Made by a program: the position numbers and the translations under genes. From Hymenobacter gelipurpurascens (lineage in GTDB: Bacteria > Bacteroidota > Bacteroidia > Cytophagales > Hymenobacteraceae): a DNA stretch of 64,000 nucleotides. Below the pieces are notes generated by a model. That model was not told where the DNA came from and did not search any database. It worked only from the letters and a program-made list of their open reading frames with translations. This document shows, piece after piece, positions 25,993-33,924 of the stretch (the stretch's first letter is position 1; every line of letters starts with the position of its first letter). Where the stretch lies: positions 1,240,001 through 1,304,000 of the forward strand of contig NZ_FYEW01000001.1 in NCBI RefSeq assembly GCF_900187375.1, given 5' to 3'.

Positions 25993-26553
25993 CTACTTCC
26001 CTTCCTTTTCGCGTTGCTGCCGGATGATAAGCTCAATGGTGCGGGTATCCTCATCACTCCAGATGACGCTGCGCACACTGTCCAGATCCAGCACGGTGTG
26101 GCCGTCGGGCTCGCCAAACTGCGTGTACACTTCCACCAGCAGCTCATCTTCCGCAACGCGCTCAATGTAGCCGTACAGGTCGTTATCGGCGTGGGTTTCC
26201 AGCTGCACCAGCTGGCGCACTTCCTTGGCCCGCTGGAGCAGCGCTGGCACCGTGAGATACTGGTTTTCGAGGCCATCGGGGGCGGCAGGCAGGGCGTACA
26301 CTATCTCCGGGTTGTGCTCCTTGAACTCAATGAGGCGCACGTACTTGTCATCAAAGTGCACCTGCGAGATGCTGCCCACGCTGAGCGTCCGCACGCCCGT
26401 GAGCAACCCTTGCCGCGTGATGGTGCGCAACACCAGCATCTCGGGATTGTGGCTGAGCACGTAGCCCAGAAACATGCCGCCGCTAGATTGGATGGACACT
26501 ACGCGCCGGCTGCGCTGCGCCCGTTGTAACATGTCGGTTAATAAGGCACCCAT
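25993..26553 (-). CDS. Conserved cytosolic protein of unknown function, two similar halves
   Basis: A 186-residue protein without membrane segment. The first half has VVSIQSSGGMFLGYVLSHNPEMLVLRTITRQG and SISQVHFDDKYVRLIEF; the second has ADNDLYGYIERVAEDELLVEVYTQFGEPDG and SVRSVIWSDEDTRTIELI. Both have the order G-Y/F-V/I-strand, then E-x-L/M-L-V strand, then a short D-x-x strand, like two small SH3/Sm-type beta-barrels in tandem. That would be compatible with RNA or protein binding, but this is my inference from pattern only. Its start is preceded by a TATATTTG promoter box and a hairpin that lies almost at the expected transcript start. Confidence 0.72.
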   Translation of the reverse strand: MGALLTDMLQRAQRSRRVVSIQSSGGMFLGYVLSHNPEMLVLRTITRQGLLTGVRTLSVGSISQVHFDDKYVRLIEFKEHNPEIVYALPAAPDGLENQYLTVPALLQRAKEVRQLVQLETHADNDLYGYIERVAEDELLVEVYTQFGEPDGHTVLDLDSVRSVIWSDEDTRTIELIIRQQREKEGK

Positions 26554-26576
26554 AAACTGCTAGAGAGGTAAAAAGA

Positions 26577-26611
26577 CGCCTGACTTACCTAAAAGTCAGG
26601 CGGCAAATATA
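26577..26611 (-). promoter_or_regulatory. TATATTTG promoter box followed directly by a leader hairpin
   Basis: On the minus strand TATATTTG (26611-26604), matching the Bacteroidota -7 element TAnnTTTG, is followed within two bases by CGCCTGACTT, loop TTAGGT and AAGTCAGGCG (26602-26577), then TCTTTTT. With transcription starting about 6-8 bases after the box, the hairpin would cap the 5' end of the mRNA of the gene starting at 26553. It could protect the RNA or act as a weak attenuator. Confidence 0.6.
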
Positions 26612-26674
26612 CACCCGGCCTGCACCTGGCAAACACCTCGGCTAGGCCAGGCAAACGGCGCCAGAGAGGCCCAG

Positions 26675-27145
26675 CTAGGCCTCTGAGGCGGCACGAAGCT
26701 GCATCAGTACCTGCTTGGCTTCGGCTACGTGGTCGGTGGCACGGTCCAAGGAGTCGAAAATGTATTGAATGCGTCCTTCCTGATCAATAACAAACGTAAC
26801 GCGGCCCGGCAACAGGCCTAGCAGCGCGCGCGGCACCTGGTAGTGCTTGCGCACCCGCGCGCCGGTGTCGGCTAGCAGCGGGAACGGCAAGCGGTGCCTC
26901 TGCGTGAATTGCTGGTGGGAAGTTTCGCTATCGGAACTTACCCCTACCACCTCGGCGCCCAGCTCCCGGAAGTCTTCGTACTGGTCGCGGAACGAGCAGG
27001 CCTGGGCGGTGCAGCCTGGCGTATCGTCTTTGGGATAGAAATACAGCACAATGCTCCGCTGCCCCCGCTGTTCGCTCAGCCGGAATGTATCGCCCGTGGT
27101 AGTTTTCAGGGTGAAATCAGGAGCAAAGTCGCCAATCTGGAGCAT
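26675..27145 (-). CDS. bcp: Thioredoxin-dependent peroxiredoxin (Bcp/PrxQ)
   Basis: A 156-residue enzyme from ATG 27145; the frame continues to 27244 but MLQIGDFAPDFTL is the usual Bcp opening. The peroxidatic Cys is in PKDDTPGCTAQACSFRD, with the second Cys five residues later, the arrangement of atypical 2-Cys Bcp enzymes, which reduce hydrogen and organic peroxides with thioredoxin. GAEVVGVSSDSETSHQQFTQRHRLPFPLLADT follows as expected. Cytosolic and probably monocistronic. Confidence 0.95.
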   Translation of the reverse strand: MLQIGDFAPDFTLKTTTGDTFRLSEQRGQRSIVLYFYPKDDTPGCTAQACSFRDQYEDFRELGAEVVGVSSDSETSHQQFTQRHRLPFPLLADTGARVRKHYQVPRALLGLLPGRVTFVIDQEGRIQYIFDSLDRATDHVAEAKQVLMQLRAASEA

Positions 27146-27324
27146 GGGGTGTAACGCAGGAAACAGGTACAAACAAGGCTGCAAACGGCTGCACGAACTA
27201 ATTGTTCGGGTGTGCCGCCGCTGGCAAGGGCACAACGAACTCAACAGTGCATCTTTGCAGTGGTATACTGCCCCGCCGGGCTTCCTGTTCAGCGCCTGAA
27301 TGGTAGGCCGGTGCCCCGCTTCGC

Positions 27325-28029
27325 ATGACTTCTACCCTGCCCCTGATCGACGTTATCATTCCCGCTTTCAACGAAGAGCAGTCCATTGCCAAAGTGCTGG
27401 CTGAGATTCCGAAGGAGCTGGTCCGGGAGGTGCTGGTGGTTGATAACAACTCCTCTGACCGCACGGGTGCCGTAGCCGCTGCTGCTGGTGCTACCGTGTT
27501 GCGGGAGCCGCGGCCGGGCTACGGCTACGCCTGCCTGGCCGGCATGGCACGCTGCTTTGGTCGGCCCACGGCAGAGCAACCCGACATCATCGTGTTTCTG
27601 GATGGCGACTACTCCGATTTCCCGGCCGATATGACCGCGCTGGTAGCGCCTATTCTGCGGGGCGAGGCCGACATGGTGATTGGGTCCCGCGCTTTGGGCG
27701 AGCGGGAAGCAGGCTCGATGCTGCCCCAACAGATTTTCGGAAACTGGCTGGCCACTACCCTCCTGCGCTGGTTCTATGGCGCCCGATTCACGGACCTGGG
27801 GCCTTTTCGGGCCATCCGGAGAGAGGCGCTGGAACAGATAGGCATGCAGGATACCACCTATGGCTGGACGGTAGAAATGCAGCTGAAAGCCGCCCGCCTC
27901 AAGCTGCGCCATGTGGAGGTGCCGGTGCGGTACCGCCGCCGCATCGGGACCTCCAAAGTATCGGGCACCGTGCAAGGCACCCTGGGCGCCGGCTACAAAA
28001 TCTTATGGACGATTTTCCGGTATTTGTAA
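27325..28029 (+). CDS. Polyprenyl-phosphate sugar synthase-like GT2 (DPM1/DPG-like)
   Basis: A 234-residue GT-A enzyme without membrane helices. PLIDVIIPAFNEEQSIAKVL, VLVVDNNSSDRTGAVAAAAGA, then FLDGDYSDFP (DxD), VIGSRALGEREAGSMLPQQ and FTDLGPFRAIRREAL, TYGWTVEMQLKAA follow the order of dolichyl/polyprenyl-phosphate mannose or glucose synthases. It would load a sugar onto polyprenyl phosphate at the inner leaflet. It begins a three-gene set with a CESA-like GT2 and a GT-C enzyme, and the GT-C needs such a lipid-linked donor. Confidence 0.85.
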   Translation: MTSTLPLIDVIIPAFNEEQSIAKVLAEIPKELVREVLVVDNNSSDRTGAVAAAAGATVLREPRPGYGYACLAGMARCFGRPTAEQPDIIVFLDGDYSDFPADMTALVAPILRGEADMVIGSRALGEREAGSMLPQQIFGNWLATTLLRWFYGARFTDLGPFRAIRREALEQIGMQDTTYGWTVEMQLKAARLKLRHVEVPVRYRRRIGTSKVSGTVQGTLGAGYKILWTIFRYL

Positions 28030-28149
28030 GGCACGCGGCGGTCTGCTCCGCCTGATAGCGCGCCCCTACTTCAGCATTCATTCTCTCTGCTCATCTCGCC
28101 GTTTTTTGTGCCCACTACTTTCGTCTTGCTGCTTGTTGCTTCTCCTTTG

Positions 28150-29625
28150 ATGCTCGGTCTGGAACTGCTGCTGGTAGCGCTTTACGGCCTGTGTCTGGTG
28201 TTCATTCTGAGCTTCAGCCTCACGCAGTTTCAGCTTACCCGCTTGGCACGCCGGGCCTACGGGCAGCCCCCCGCGCCCCTGCCGCCAGCCCCTGCCGAGT
28301 GGCCCCTCGTGACGGTGCAATTACCCATCTACAATGAACTATATGTAGTTGAACGTGTGATTGATGCCTGTGCCCGCCTACAGTATCCCCTCAACAAGCT
28401 TCACCTACAGATTCTCGACGACTCTACCGACGAAACGGTAGCCTTGGCGGCCGCGCGAGTGGCCTACCACCGGGGCCGGGGCCTGCGCATCGACCACGTG
28501 CGGCGCCCCACTCGCGAAGGGTTCAAGGCCGGCGCCCTGCGCCACGGTCTGGAGCTAACGGATGGAGAGTTCATTGCAATTTTCGATGCCGACTTCGTGC
28601 CGGAACCCGACTTTCTGGAGCGCACCATTCCGCATTTCCGGGAGCCCCAAACAGGCGTAGTGCAGACCCGCTGGGGTCACCTCAACGAGGAGTATTCGCT
28701 GCTCACGGAACTACAGGCGTTCGGTCTGAATGCCCACTTCTATGTAGAGCAGGTGGGCCGCACGGCGGGTGGCTACTTCATCAACTTTAATGGCACGGGC
28801 GGCGTGTGGCGGCGCACCTGCATTGAGGATGCAGGCGGCTGGCAATCCGATACGCTTACCGAAGACCTGGACCTGAGCTACCGGGCCCAGATGCGGGGCT
28901 GGCGCTTCAAGTATCTGCCGCGCGTGGTGGCTCCGGCCGAGCTGCCTGCCGCTATGGATGCTCTTAAGTCGCAGCAATTCCGCTGGACCAAGGGCGCCGC
29001 CGAAACGGCCCGCAAGCACCTGGGCCAGATGCTGCGCTCCTCTGAGTCGGTGGGCATCAAGATTCACGCTACGTTTCACTTGCTCAACAGCTCCGTTTTT
29101 GGGGCTATTCTGCTGATGGCCGTGCTGAGTGTGCCGCTGGTATATGTGCGCGCCGATCTGCCGGCACTGCAGCCCGCTTTCCAGATGGCCTCGGTGTTTC
29201 TGCTGGCCTTCGTGCCCCTCACTTACTATTACTACACCTCCTGGCAACTGGCCGCCCAAGACCGAAAGCCTACCGGCCCGGCGTTTCTGCCGCGCTTACT
29301 GCTGTTTTTGTCCGTGATGATGGGGCTGTCGTTGCACAACGCCCGCGCGGTGGCGCTAGGCCTGTGGGGTAAGCAGTCGGCCTTTATTCGCACACCCAAG
29401 CTCGGGCTGGTGCGGCGCCAAGGCACCTGGCAGGGCCGGCGGTACCGTACGGGCGGGCTGGATGGCCTCACGCTGCTGGAAGGCCTACTGGCCCTGTATT
29501 TCTTCTCGGGCTTGGTGGCGGGCGTGTATTTCCACGATTTTGGCCTGTTTCCGTTTCACCTCATGCTGACGGTGGGCTACAGCTTGGTGTTCTATTACTC
29601 CCTGCGTCACAATTCCCGGCAGTAG
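28150..29625 (+). CDS. Processive-type membrane glycosyltransferase (CESA-like GT2)
   Basis: About 491 residues from ATG 28150; an in-frame GTG at 28108 would add 14 residues. One or two N-terminal helices lead into a cytosolic GT-A domain with VTVQLPIYNELYVVERVI, LQILDDSTDET, FDADFVPEPDFLER (DxD), TEDLDLSYRAQMRGW (TED) and QQFRWTKGAAETARK (the QxxRW motif). Four or so membrane helices end the chain. D, DxD, TED and QxxRW together define cellulose-synthase-related enzymes that make or extend beta-linked chains or glucosylate lipids. It lies 12 bases before the GT-C gene, so the two are cotranscribed. Confidence 0.88.
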   Translation: MLGLELLLVALYGLCLVFILSFSLTQFQLTRLARRAYGQPPAPLPPAPAEWPLVTVQLPIYNELYVVERVIDACARLQYPLNKLHLQILDDSTDETVALAAARVAYHRGRGLRIDHVRRPTREGFKAGALRHGLELTDGEFIAIFDADFVPEPDFLERTIPHFREPQTGVVQTRWGHLNEEYSLLTELQAFGLNAHFYVEQVGRTAGGYFINFNGTGGVWRRTCIEDAGGWQSDTLTEDLDLSYRAQMRGWRFKYLPRVVAPAELPAAMDALKSQQFRWTKGAAETARKHLGQMLRSSESVGIKIHATFHLLNSSVFGAILLMAVLSVPLVYVRADLPALQPAFQMASVFLLAFVPLTYYYYTSWQLAAQDRKPTGPAFLPRLLLFLSVMMGLSLHNARAVALGLWGKQSAFIRTPKLGLVRRQGTWQGRRYRTGGLDGLTLLEGLLALYFFSGLVAGVYFHDFGLFPFHLMLTVGYSLVFYYSLRHNSRQ

Positions 29626-29637
29626 CCGGCGCCCCCC

Positions 29638-31059
29638 ATGATACGCCCCGCTACTGGCCTACGCCCCGTTCATTGGTTGCTGCTGCTGTTGAGCTCGGGG
29701 GCCTATATGGTGCTGGCTTACGGAGTGCCACGCCAGGAGTTTGGGCTATTGCTAGGCCTGTTAGGAGTGGCCTTTCTGGCCTACGCGGGGCTGTGGCGCA
29801 CGCGCCTGCCGTTGCGCGCCGGCCTGGGCGCCGCGCTGGTGCTGCGGCTGCTCTGGCTGCCCGCCCTGCCGGCCCTCTCCGACGATTACCACCGCTTCCG
29901 GTGGGATGGCCTGCTGGTGGCGGCTGGCATCAACCCATACCAATACCGGCCCGATGCCTTCGAGCTGCCAGGTAGCCCACCTCAAACCAGCACCAAGACT
30001 GGCCTACCAGATTCTTCCGCGCCACTGCAGCGCCATCCCTATCACCTGTTGTCTGTCCAGATACTGGAGCAGCTGGCCGCAGAATACCCACATCTGAACT
30101 CGCCCCATTACTACTCCGTCTATCCGCCGGTGTGCCAGGCAGTATTTGGAGCTACGGCCACGCTATTCCCCACTAATGCGCGAGCGGCGGTGCTCCTGAT
30201 GAGGCTGATTCTGCTGGCCGCCGAAATAGCCACGGCCTGGCTGCTGGTGCGCTTGCTGCAGGCGTTTGGGCAAGAGCCGCGGGCTGCCCTGCTCTATTTA
30301 CTGAACCCGTTGGTAGTGGTCGAGCTAATCGGTAACCTCCATTTCGAGGCCCTCGTGATTTGCCTACTTCTTCTGATGCTGTGGTGCCTCCGCCGCGGGC
30401 TGGTAGCCACGGCGGGCATGGCGCTGGGCCTGGCCGTGGCCACCAAATTCCTGCCCTTGCTGGTGCTCCCGCTGCTGCTTCAGCGGCTAGAGTGGCGGCG
30501 TTTTCTGCTGCTGGCAGGCACGCTGGGCGCTACACTGGCCGTGGTCTTTATGCCTTTCATCTCGCAGGAACTGTTCGTCAATATTGGTCAGAGCCTGAAC
30601 CTATATTTCCGCAGCTTCGAGTTCAATGCCAGCATATATTATCTACTGCGGGCTCTAGGCCAGTGGTGGACCGGCTACAACGAAATTGCCTTCATTGGCC
30701 CCTCCCTAGCGCTAACTACAGCCGTGGGAGGCTTGCTAATGGCGGCCTTCGAAAGACACCTCACCTGGCCTACGCTGCCCCGCTGGCTGCTGCTGCTGCT
30801 CACGCTATACTTTCTGCTGGCTACCACGGTGCATCCCTGGTACCTCACGCCACTGGTAGCCCTAAGCGTGTTTACGCCCTACCGCTATGCGCTGGTGTGG
30901 TCGGGCATGGGCGTACTCTCCTATGCGGCCTACCAGACCTCAGCCTACACCGAAAACCTGTGGCTGTTAGGCCTGGAATACGGTGTTGTTATTAGCTTCC
31001 TGTTATGGGAGCTGCTGCAGCATAAGGCTACATCCGGGGCTGAGTTGCAGCAGCCGTAG
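29638..31059 (+). CDS. GT-C polytopic mannosyl/glycosyltransferase (GT87/DUF2029-like)
   Basis: A 473-residue integral membrane protein with about 10-12 hydrophobic helices. The first outer loop has LSDDYHRFRWDGLLVAAGIN PYQY, the acidic motif typical of polyprenyl-phosphate-sugar-dependent enzymes, and HPWYLTPLVAL near the C-terminus, also seen in this group. It would add a sugar from a lipid carrier on the outer face of the inner membrane. The carrier could come from the DPM-like enzyme two genes upstream. The 3' end overlaps the oppositely oriented lipoprotein gene (31028-31975) by 32 bases, so coding on both strands shares this stretch. Confidence 0.82.
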   Translation: MIRPATGLRPVHWLLLLLSSGAYMVLAYGVPRQEFGLLLGLLGVAFLAYAGLWRTRLPLRAGLGAALVLRLLWLPALPALSDDYHRFRWDGLLVAAGINPYQYRPDAFELPGSPPQTSTKTGLPDSSAPLQRHPYHLLSVQILEQLAAEYPHLNSPHYYSVYPPVCQAVFGATATLFPTNARAAVLLMRLILLAAEIATAWLLVRLLQAFGQEPRAALLYLLNPLVVVELIGNLHFEALVICLLLLMLWCLRRGLVATAGMALGLAVATKFLPLLVLPLLLQRLEWRRFLLLAGTLGATLAVVFMPFISQELFVNIGQSLNLYFRSFEFNASIYYLLRALGQWWTGYNEIAFIGPSLALTTAVGGLLMAAFERHLTWPTLPRWLLLLLTLYFLLATTVHPWYLTPLVALSVFTPYRYALVWSGMGVLSYAAYQTSAYTENLWLLGLEYGVVISFLLWELLQHKATSGAELQQP

Positions 31060-31975
31060 TATCGGAGGGGGCGGGCTTTTTGGGCCAATAGGCATAGCGG
31101 CGCACTTCTTTCAGCAGTAGAGTGCGGCCATCCCAGGTGGTTTGCCGAAGTAACGTATTGGGATAGCGCTTGGCAAACCAATACACGTTTTTCTTTTGCG
31201 CATCCAGCGCTACTGTCACGCGCCAGGCTGGCTCCGAAGTAGTTTCCGTTTGGGCATCCTCGGTCTGGAACAGCGCTTGGTAGAGCGTAGGCGCCTTGGC
31301 CTGGCTGGTTTGCTGCAGCTCATACACGGGCACTACAAAGTTCGGTTTTCGCTCGAAGCGCAGGCTGCGCAAGGTGTAGGGCAGCGCATCTTCGAACAGC
31401 ACCTCCCGCCGCAGCTGCCGGTGCCCGGCTCCCTGCCCATCCCAGTACGAATTATAGATCTGGGCGTACTGTAGCCCGTCATCGGTGATGGCCTTGAACG
31501 TGTTGCCGCACCACTCCTGCGAGGAAGTGGTCATCTTGTGGAGTATGGTGGGCTGGTCGCGACGGAAAAACAGCGAGGTCAGGAAATGGTACGGATAGTT
31601 CTCCGTAGAAATGGCGCAGAACTCGTTCACCTTCATCACCGGAAACAGGTCGCGGCGCTGGTAGTCATCAGTCTTGACGTTGAACTGCTGATTGAACTCT
31701 TCCTTAACCGTAATCAGCGTGTACTCAAATTTGCGGGCCTCCCCGTACACCACGCGCTCGGCCGCATAGGTGGCTACTTCGGCCAGGCCATCTTCCCACA
31801 GCGTATCCATTGCCCACTGCTGATTGAAAAAGCTTCCCCGGCGCGTTAGCACATTGTCGGTAGGCGCTTTGGGGGTGGGCTTGGGCTTTTGCGCACTATC
31901 AGAAGTACAGGCTGCCCCTAGGCCACTCAGGGCCACCAACAACATCCCAATGGGCACAATACTACTTCGACGCAT
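31028..31975 (-). CDS. Lipoprotein of a Bacteroidota family (often misnamed septum formation inhibitor Maf)
   Basis: A 315-residue protein from ATG 31975 with signal peptide and lipobox GAAC, Cys 23. The mature part begins after a Lys/Pro/Thr-rich linker; RRGSFFNQQWAMDTLWEDGLAEVATYAAERVVYGEARKFEYTLITVKEEFN... matches a Bacteroidota lipoprotein family that databases sometimes call Maf although it has no Maf nucleotide-pyrophosphatase motif. PYHFLTSLFFRRD and SSQEWCGNTF (one Cys) are further landmarks. Role unknown. Its 3' end is antisense to the last 32 bases of the GT-C gene. Confidence 0.75.
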   Translation of the reverse strand: MRRSSIVPIGMLLVALSGLGAACTSDSAQKPKPTPKAPTDNVLTRRGSFFNQQWAMDTLWEDGLAEVATYAAERVVYGEARKFEYTLITVKEEFNQQFNVKTDDYQRRDLFPVMKVNEFCAISTENYPYHFLTSLFFRRDQPTILHKMTTSSQEWCGNTFKAITDDGLQYAQIYNSYWDGQGAGHRQLRREVLFEDALPYTLRSLRFERKPNFVVPVYELQQTSQAKAPTLYQALFQTEDAQTETTSEPAWRVTVALDAQKKNVYWFAKRYPNTLLRQTTWDGRTLLLKEVRRYAYWPKKPAPSDTTAAATQPRM

Positions 31976-32030
31976 GAGTGGAAAACAGTAAGAAGACGCG
32001 CTAGCATACGCGCAAACCACCCGAAAGTGT

Positions 32031-32723
32031 TTAGCTCGACTGTTTTTCTGATTCCTGCCAGGCCCACAGGTCCTCGGCGGTGTCTACATCGCGCAGCTCC
32101 GGGAGCAGGTGCACCTGCAGTCCCACGAGCTTGGCTGCCGCTAGTGTTTCGCTCAGCACTGCGCTGGTACTCCAGGGCTTATTCTCAAACAGCGTAGGCC
32201 ATACCACTTTCATTCCCAACAGATAATAGCCGCCATCGGTAGCAGGGCCCAGCACTACATCATGGGTGTGCAGGGCGGTGTAGGCCTGTTCCAGATGTGC
32301 GGTAGTCAGGCCCGGGCAGTCGGTACCGATGATGACTGCGGCCGCGGCGCCTTTGGCAAAAGAATGCGCAAAAGCCGTTTGCATGCGGTGGCCCAGGTCG
32401 CCGGCTGGCTGCGGCAGGGGCTGGTAGCCAGCCCACGTATCAGATCGGTCGGCGGCGGGGCCGGCTTCGGCCAGCCATAGCCATTTGCGAACCGCCAAAG
32501 GGGCTGCAACTGCTTGGGTATGGGCCAGCAGCTCGCGGTAGACTTGCAACGCCTGCTCCGGGCCTATACCGGCTGCCAAGCGGGTCTTTACTTTGCCCAG
32601 CTCGGGATACCGTGCAAAAACCAATAAATCTTCTTTTTGGGCAGTATAATCCAAGGTGTTTGGGTTGTGGGTGGTGGGCAACGCCAGTGATAAAAGGTAT
32701 GAGTGGTCTAGGCCTGCCGGCAC
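32031..32723 (-). CDS. DUF2064 glycosyltransferase-like protein of arsenosugar type (TIGR04282-like)
   Basis: A protein of up to 230 residues. LLVFARYPELGKVKTRLAAGIGPEQAL is the CofC/GT-like nucleotide-binding opening; GDLGHRMQTAFAHSF, VIIGTDCPGLT, VVLGPATDGGYYLLGM and LRDVDTAEDL follow in the family order. In bacteria that make arsenosugars this glycosyltransferase-like protein is encoded with radical-SAM ArsS. No ATG exists before the conserved region; GTG 32723, 11 bases after the stop of the rhodanese gene, is the longest start. It is the last of a rhodanese-CMD-type set on the minus strand. ArsS itself is absent here. Confidence 0.8.
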   Translation of the reverse strand: MPAGLDHSYLLSLALPTTHNPNTLDYTAQKEDLLVFARYPELGKVKTRLAAGIGPEQALQVYRELLAHTQAVAAPLAVRKWLWLAEAGPAADRSDTWAGYQPLPQPAGDLGHRMQTAFAHSFAKGAAAAVIIGTDCPGLTTAHLEQAYTALHTHDVVLGPATDGGYYLLGMKVVWPTLFENKPWSTSAVLSETLAAAKLVGLQVHLLPELRDVDTAEDLWAWQESEKQSS

Positions 32724-32734
32724 TGGTAGTACGG

Positions 32735-33262
32735 CTACTTATAGGCGGCTTCGCCGCGCCGGAGCCAGGGCCGCCACAGCGCGGAGTACGGATGCACCTG
32801 AGCCGTAGGGCCTGCCTGGTTGTACACCGCGTGTCCCTCATTCACCCACTGGAAAATGCCGCCGTACAGGTTGCGCACATCTTTGTAGCCCAGGGCCTTG
32901 AGCCGCTCTCCCACCTTCTCGCTCCGCGCCCCCACTGTGCAATACACCACCACCGGCAGGTTGTGGGGCAGCGCCTGCAAATTGGCTGTTTCCAGGGCAT
33001 CGTAGGGCACAAAACGCGCACCCTGCAAATGACTTACCTTGAATTCATCGGGGTTGCGCGTATCCAGGAGCACCACGCCTTGGGGGTTTTTGCGCAGCTG
33101 TTCGGCCAGCTCGGCGGGCTGAATGAGGGGCACAGTCTGTTTGTAGAGCAGGCCTAGCATACGGTCGTAGGCCGTCATGGAATGGTCGGCTGCGTTGGTG
33201 GAAGTCGTCTGGCTGCAGGCGCTGCTGGTTGCTAGCAACCCCAGCAGCAACAGGCCTAGCAT
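32735..33262 (-). CDS. Rhodanese-domain protein (probable lipoprotein)
   Basis: About 175 residues from ATG 33262, which opens a signal peptide LGLLLLGLLATSSAC with a lipobox; an earlier in-frame ATG at 33391 would add 43 residues of unlikely composition. The rhodanese domain covers about 45-150: GVVLLDTRNPDEFKVSHLQGARFVPYDAL and the active-site loop VVYCTVGARSEKVGERL with catalytic Cys. It moves sulphur to or from a thiol acceptor in the periplasm. It is 11 bases upstream of the DUF2064 gene and 0.26 kb downstream of the CMD-like gene, an order known from arsenosugar operons. Confidence 0.82.
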   Translation of the reverse strand: MLGLLLLGLLATSSACSQTTSTNAADHSMTAYDRMLGLLYKQTVPLIQPAELAEQLRKNPQGVVLLDTRNPDEFKVSHLQGARFVPYDALETANLQALPHNLPVVVYCTVGARSEKVGERLKALGYKDVRNLYGGIFQWVNEGHAVYNQAGPTAQVHPYSALWRPWLRRGEAAYK

Positions 33263-33519
33263 CCGGCGCCGGACAGTAGGGCGTTGCGTAGCACCCAGCG
33301 CATGCGCTCCTGCAGCGGGTGCCTGGGCAAAAGCAGACTGCAGAAAGCCATTCTCAGCCAATGCCTTAGGCCCTGCGTGGAGAAACTTCATGATATAGTA
33401 CAGATGAGAAAAGGCTTCGCGGATTTTTTTGGTAGGCCAGCGTCGGGCAGTAGCCAGGTCACGTTTTCATTTGTAGCTGACGTTGCTGTCAGCAGCCGGC
33501 CTACCTGCAAACCCCGGAA

Positions 33520-33858
33520 TTACATGGAAAGCTCCTTGGCCTTGTTCATCATCTGCACTCCATGGACCAATGCGGCACCGCCTTTGATGGCCGCTGCTAC
33601 GTGTACGGCTTCCATCATCTGGGCTTCATCGGCCCCTTTCTGTAGGGAATCAGTGGTGTAGGCATCAATGCAGTATGGGCACTGCACGGCGTGTGCAACG
33701 GCAAGCGCAATGAGGGCTTTTTCGCGCTCCGTAAGGGCGCCTTCCTTGAATACCTCGGCGTAATAGGCAAAGAACTTGTTGCCCATCTCTGGCTGCCATT
33801 CCGTGATGTTGCCAAATTTAGCCAGGTCGGCGGGGTTGTAATACGTGCTTTTTTCCAT
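33520..33858 (-). CDS. Carboxymuconolactone-decarboxylase-like protein (arsenosugar-associated peroxidase-like)
   Basis: A 112-residue helical protein. EREKALIALAVAHAVQCPYCIDAYTTD carries the CxxC redox pair of AhpD/CMD proteins, with a His eight residues before; later MMEAVHVAAAIKGGAALVHGVQMM fits the second conserved helix. The opening TYYNPADLAKFGNITEWQPEMGNKFFAYY is specific for the subgroup found beside arsenosugar genes. It probably reduces hydroperoxides or a thiol partner. It lies upstream of the rhodanese and DUF2064 genes, on the same strand. Confidence 0.85.
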   Translation of the reverse strand: MEKSTYYNPADLAKFGNITEWQPEMGNKFFAYYAEVFKEGALTEREKALIALAVAHAVQCPYCIDAYTTDSLQKGADEAQMMEAVHVAAAIKGGAALVHGVQMMNKAKELSM

Positions 33859-33924
33859 GGGCTGCGGTAGGCCACTTTTTGGAGTGGCCTGGTAAATGGT
33901 GTAAAGGGAAATGGTCAGAAAGAC

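Noticed and set aside
31028..31975. Naming the lipoprotein Maf (septum formation inhibitor)
   Set aside because: Database custom only; no Maf nucleotide pyrophosphatase motif is present.
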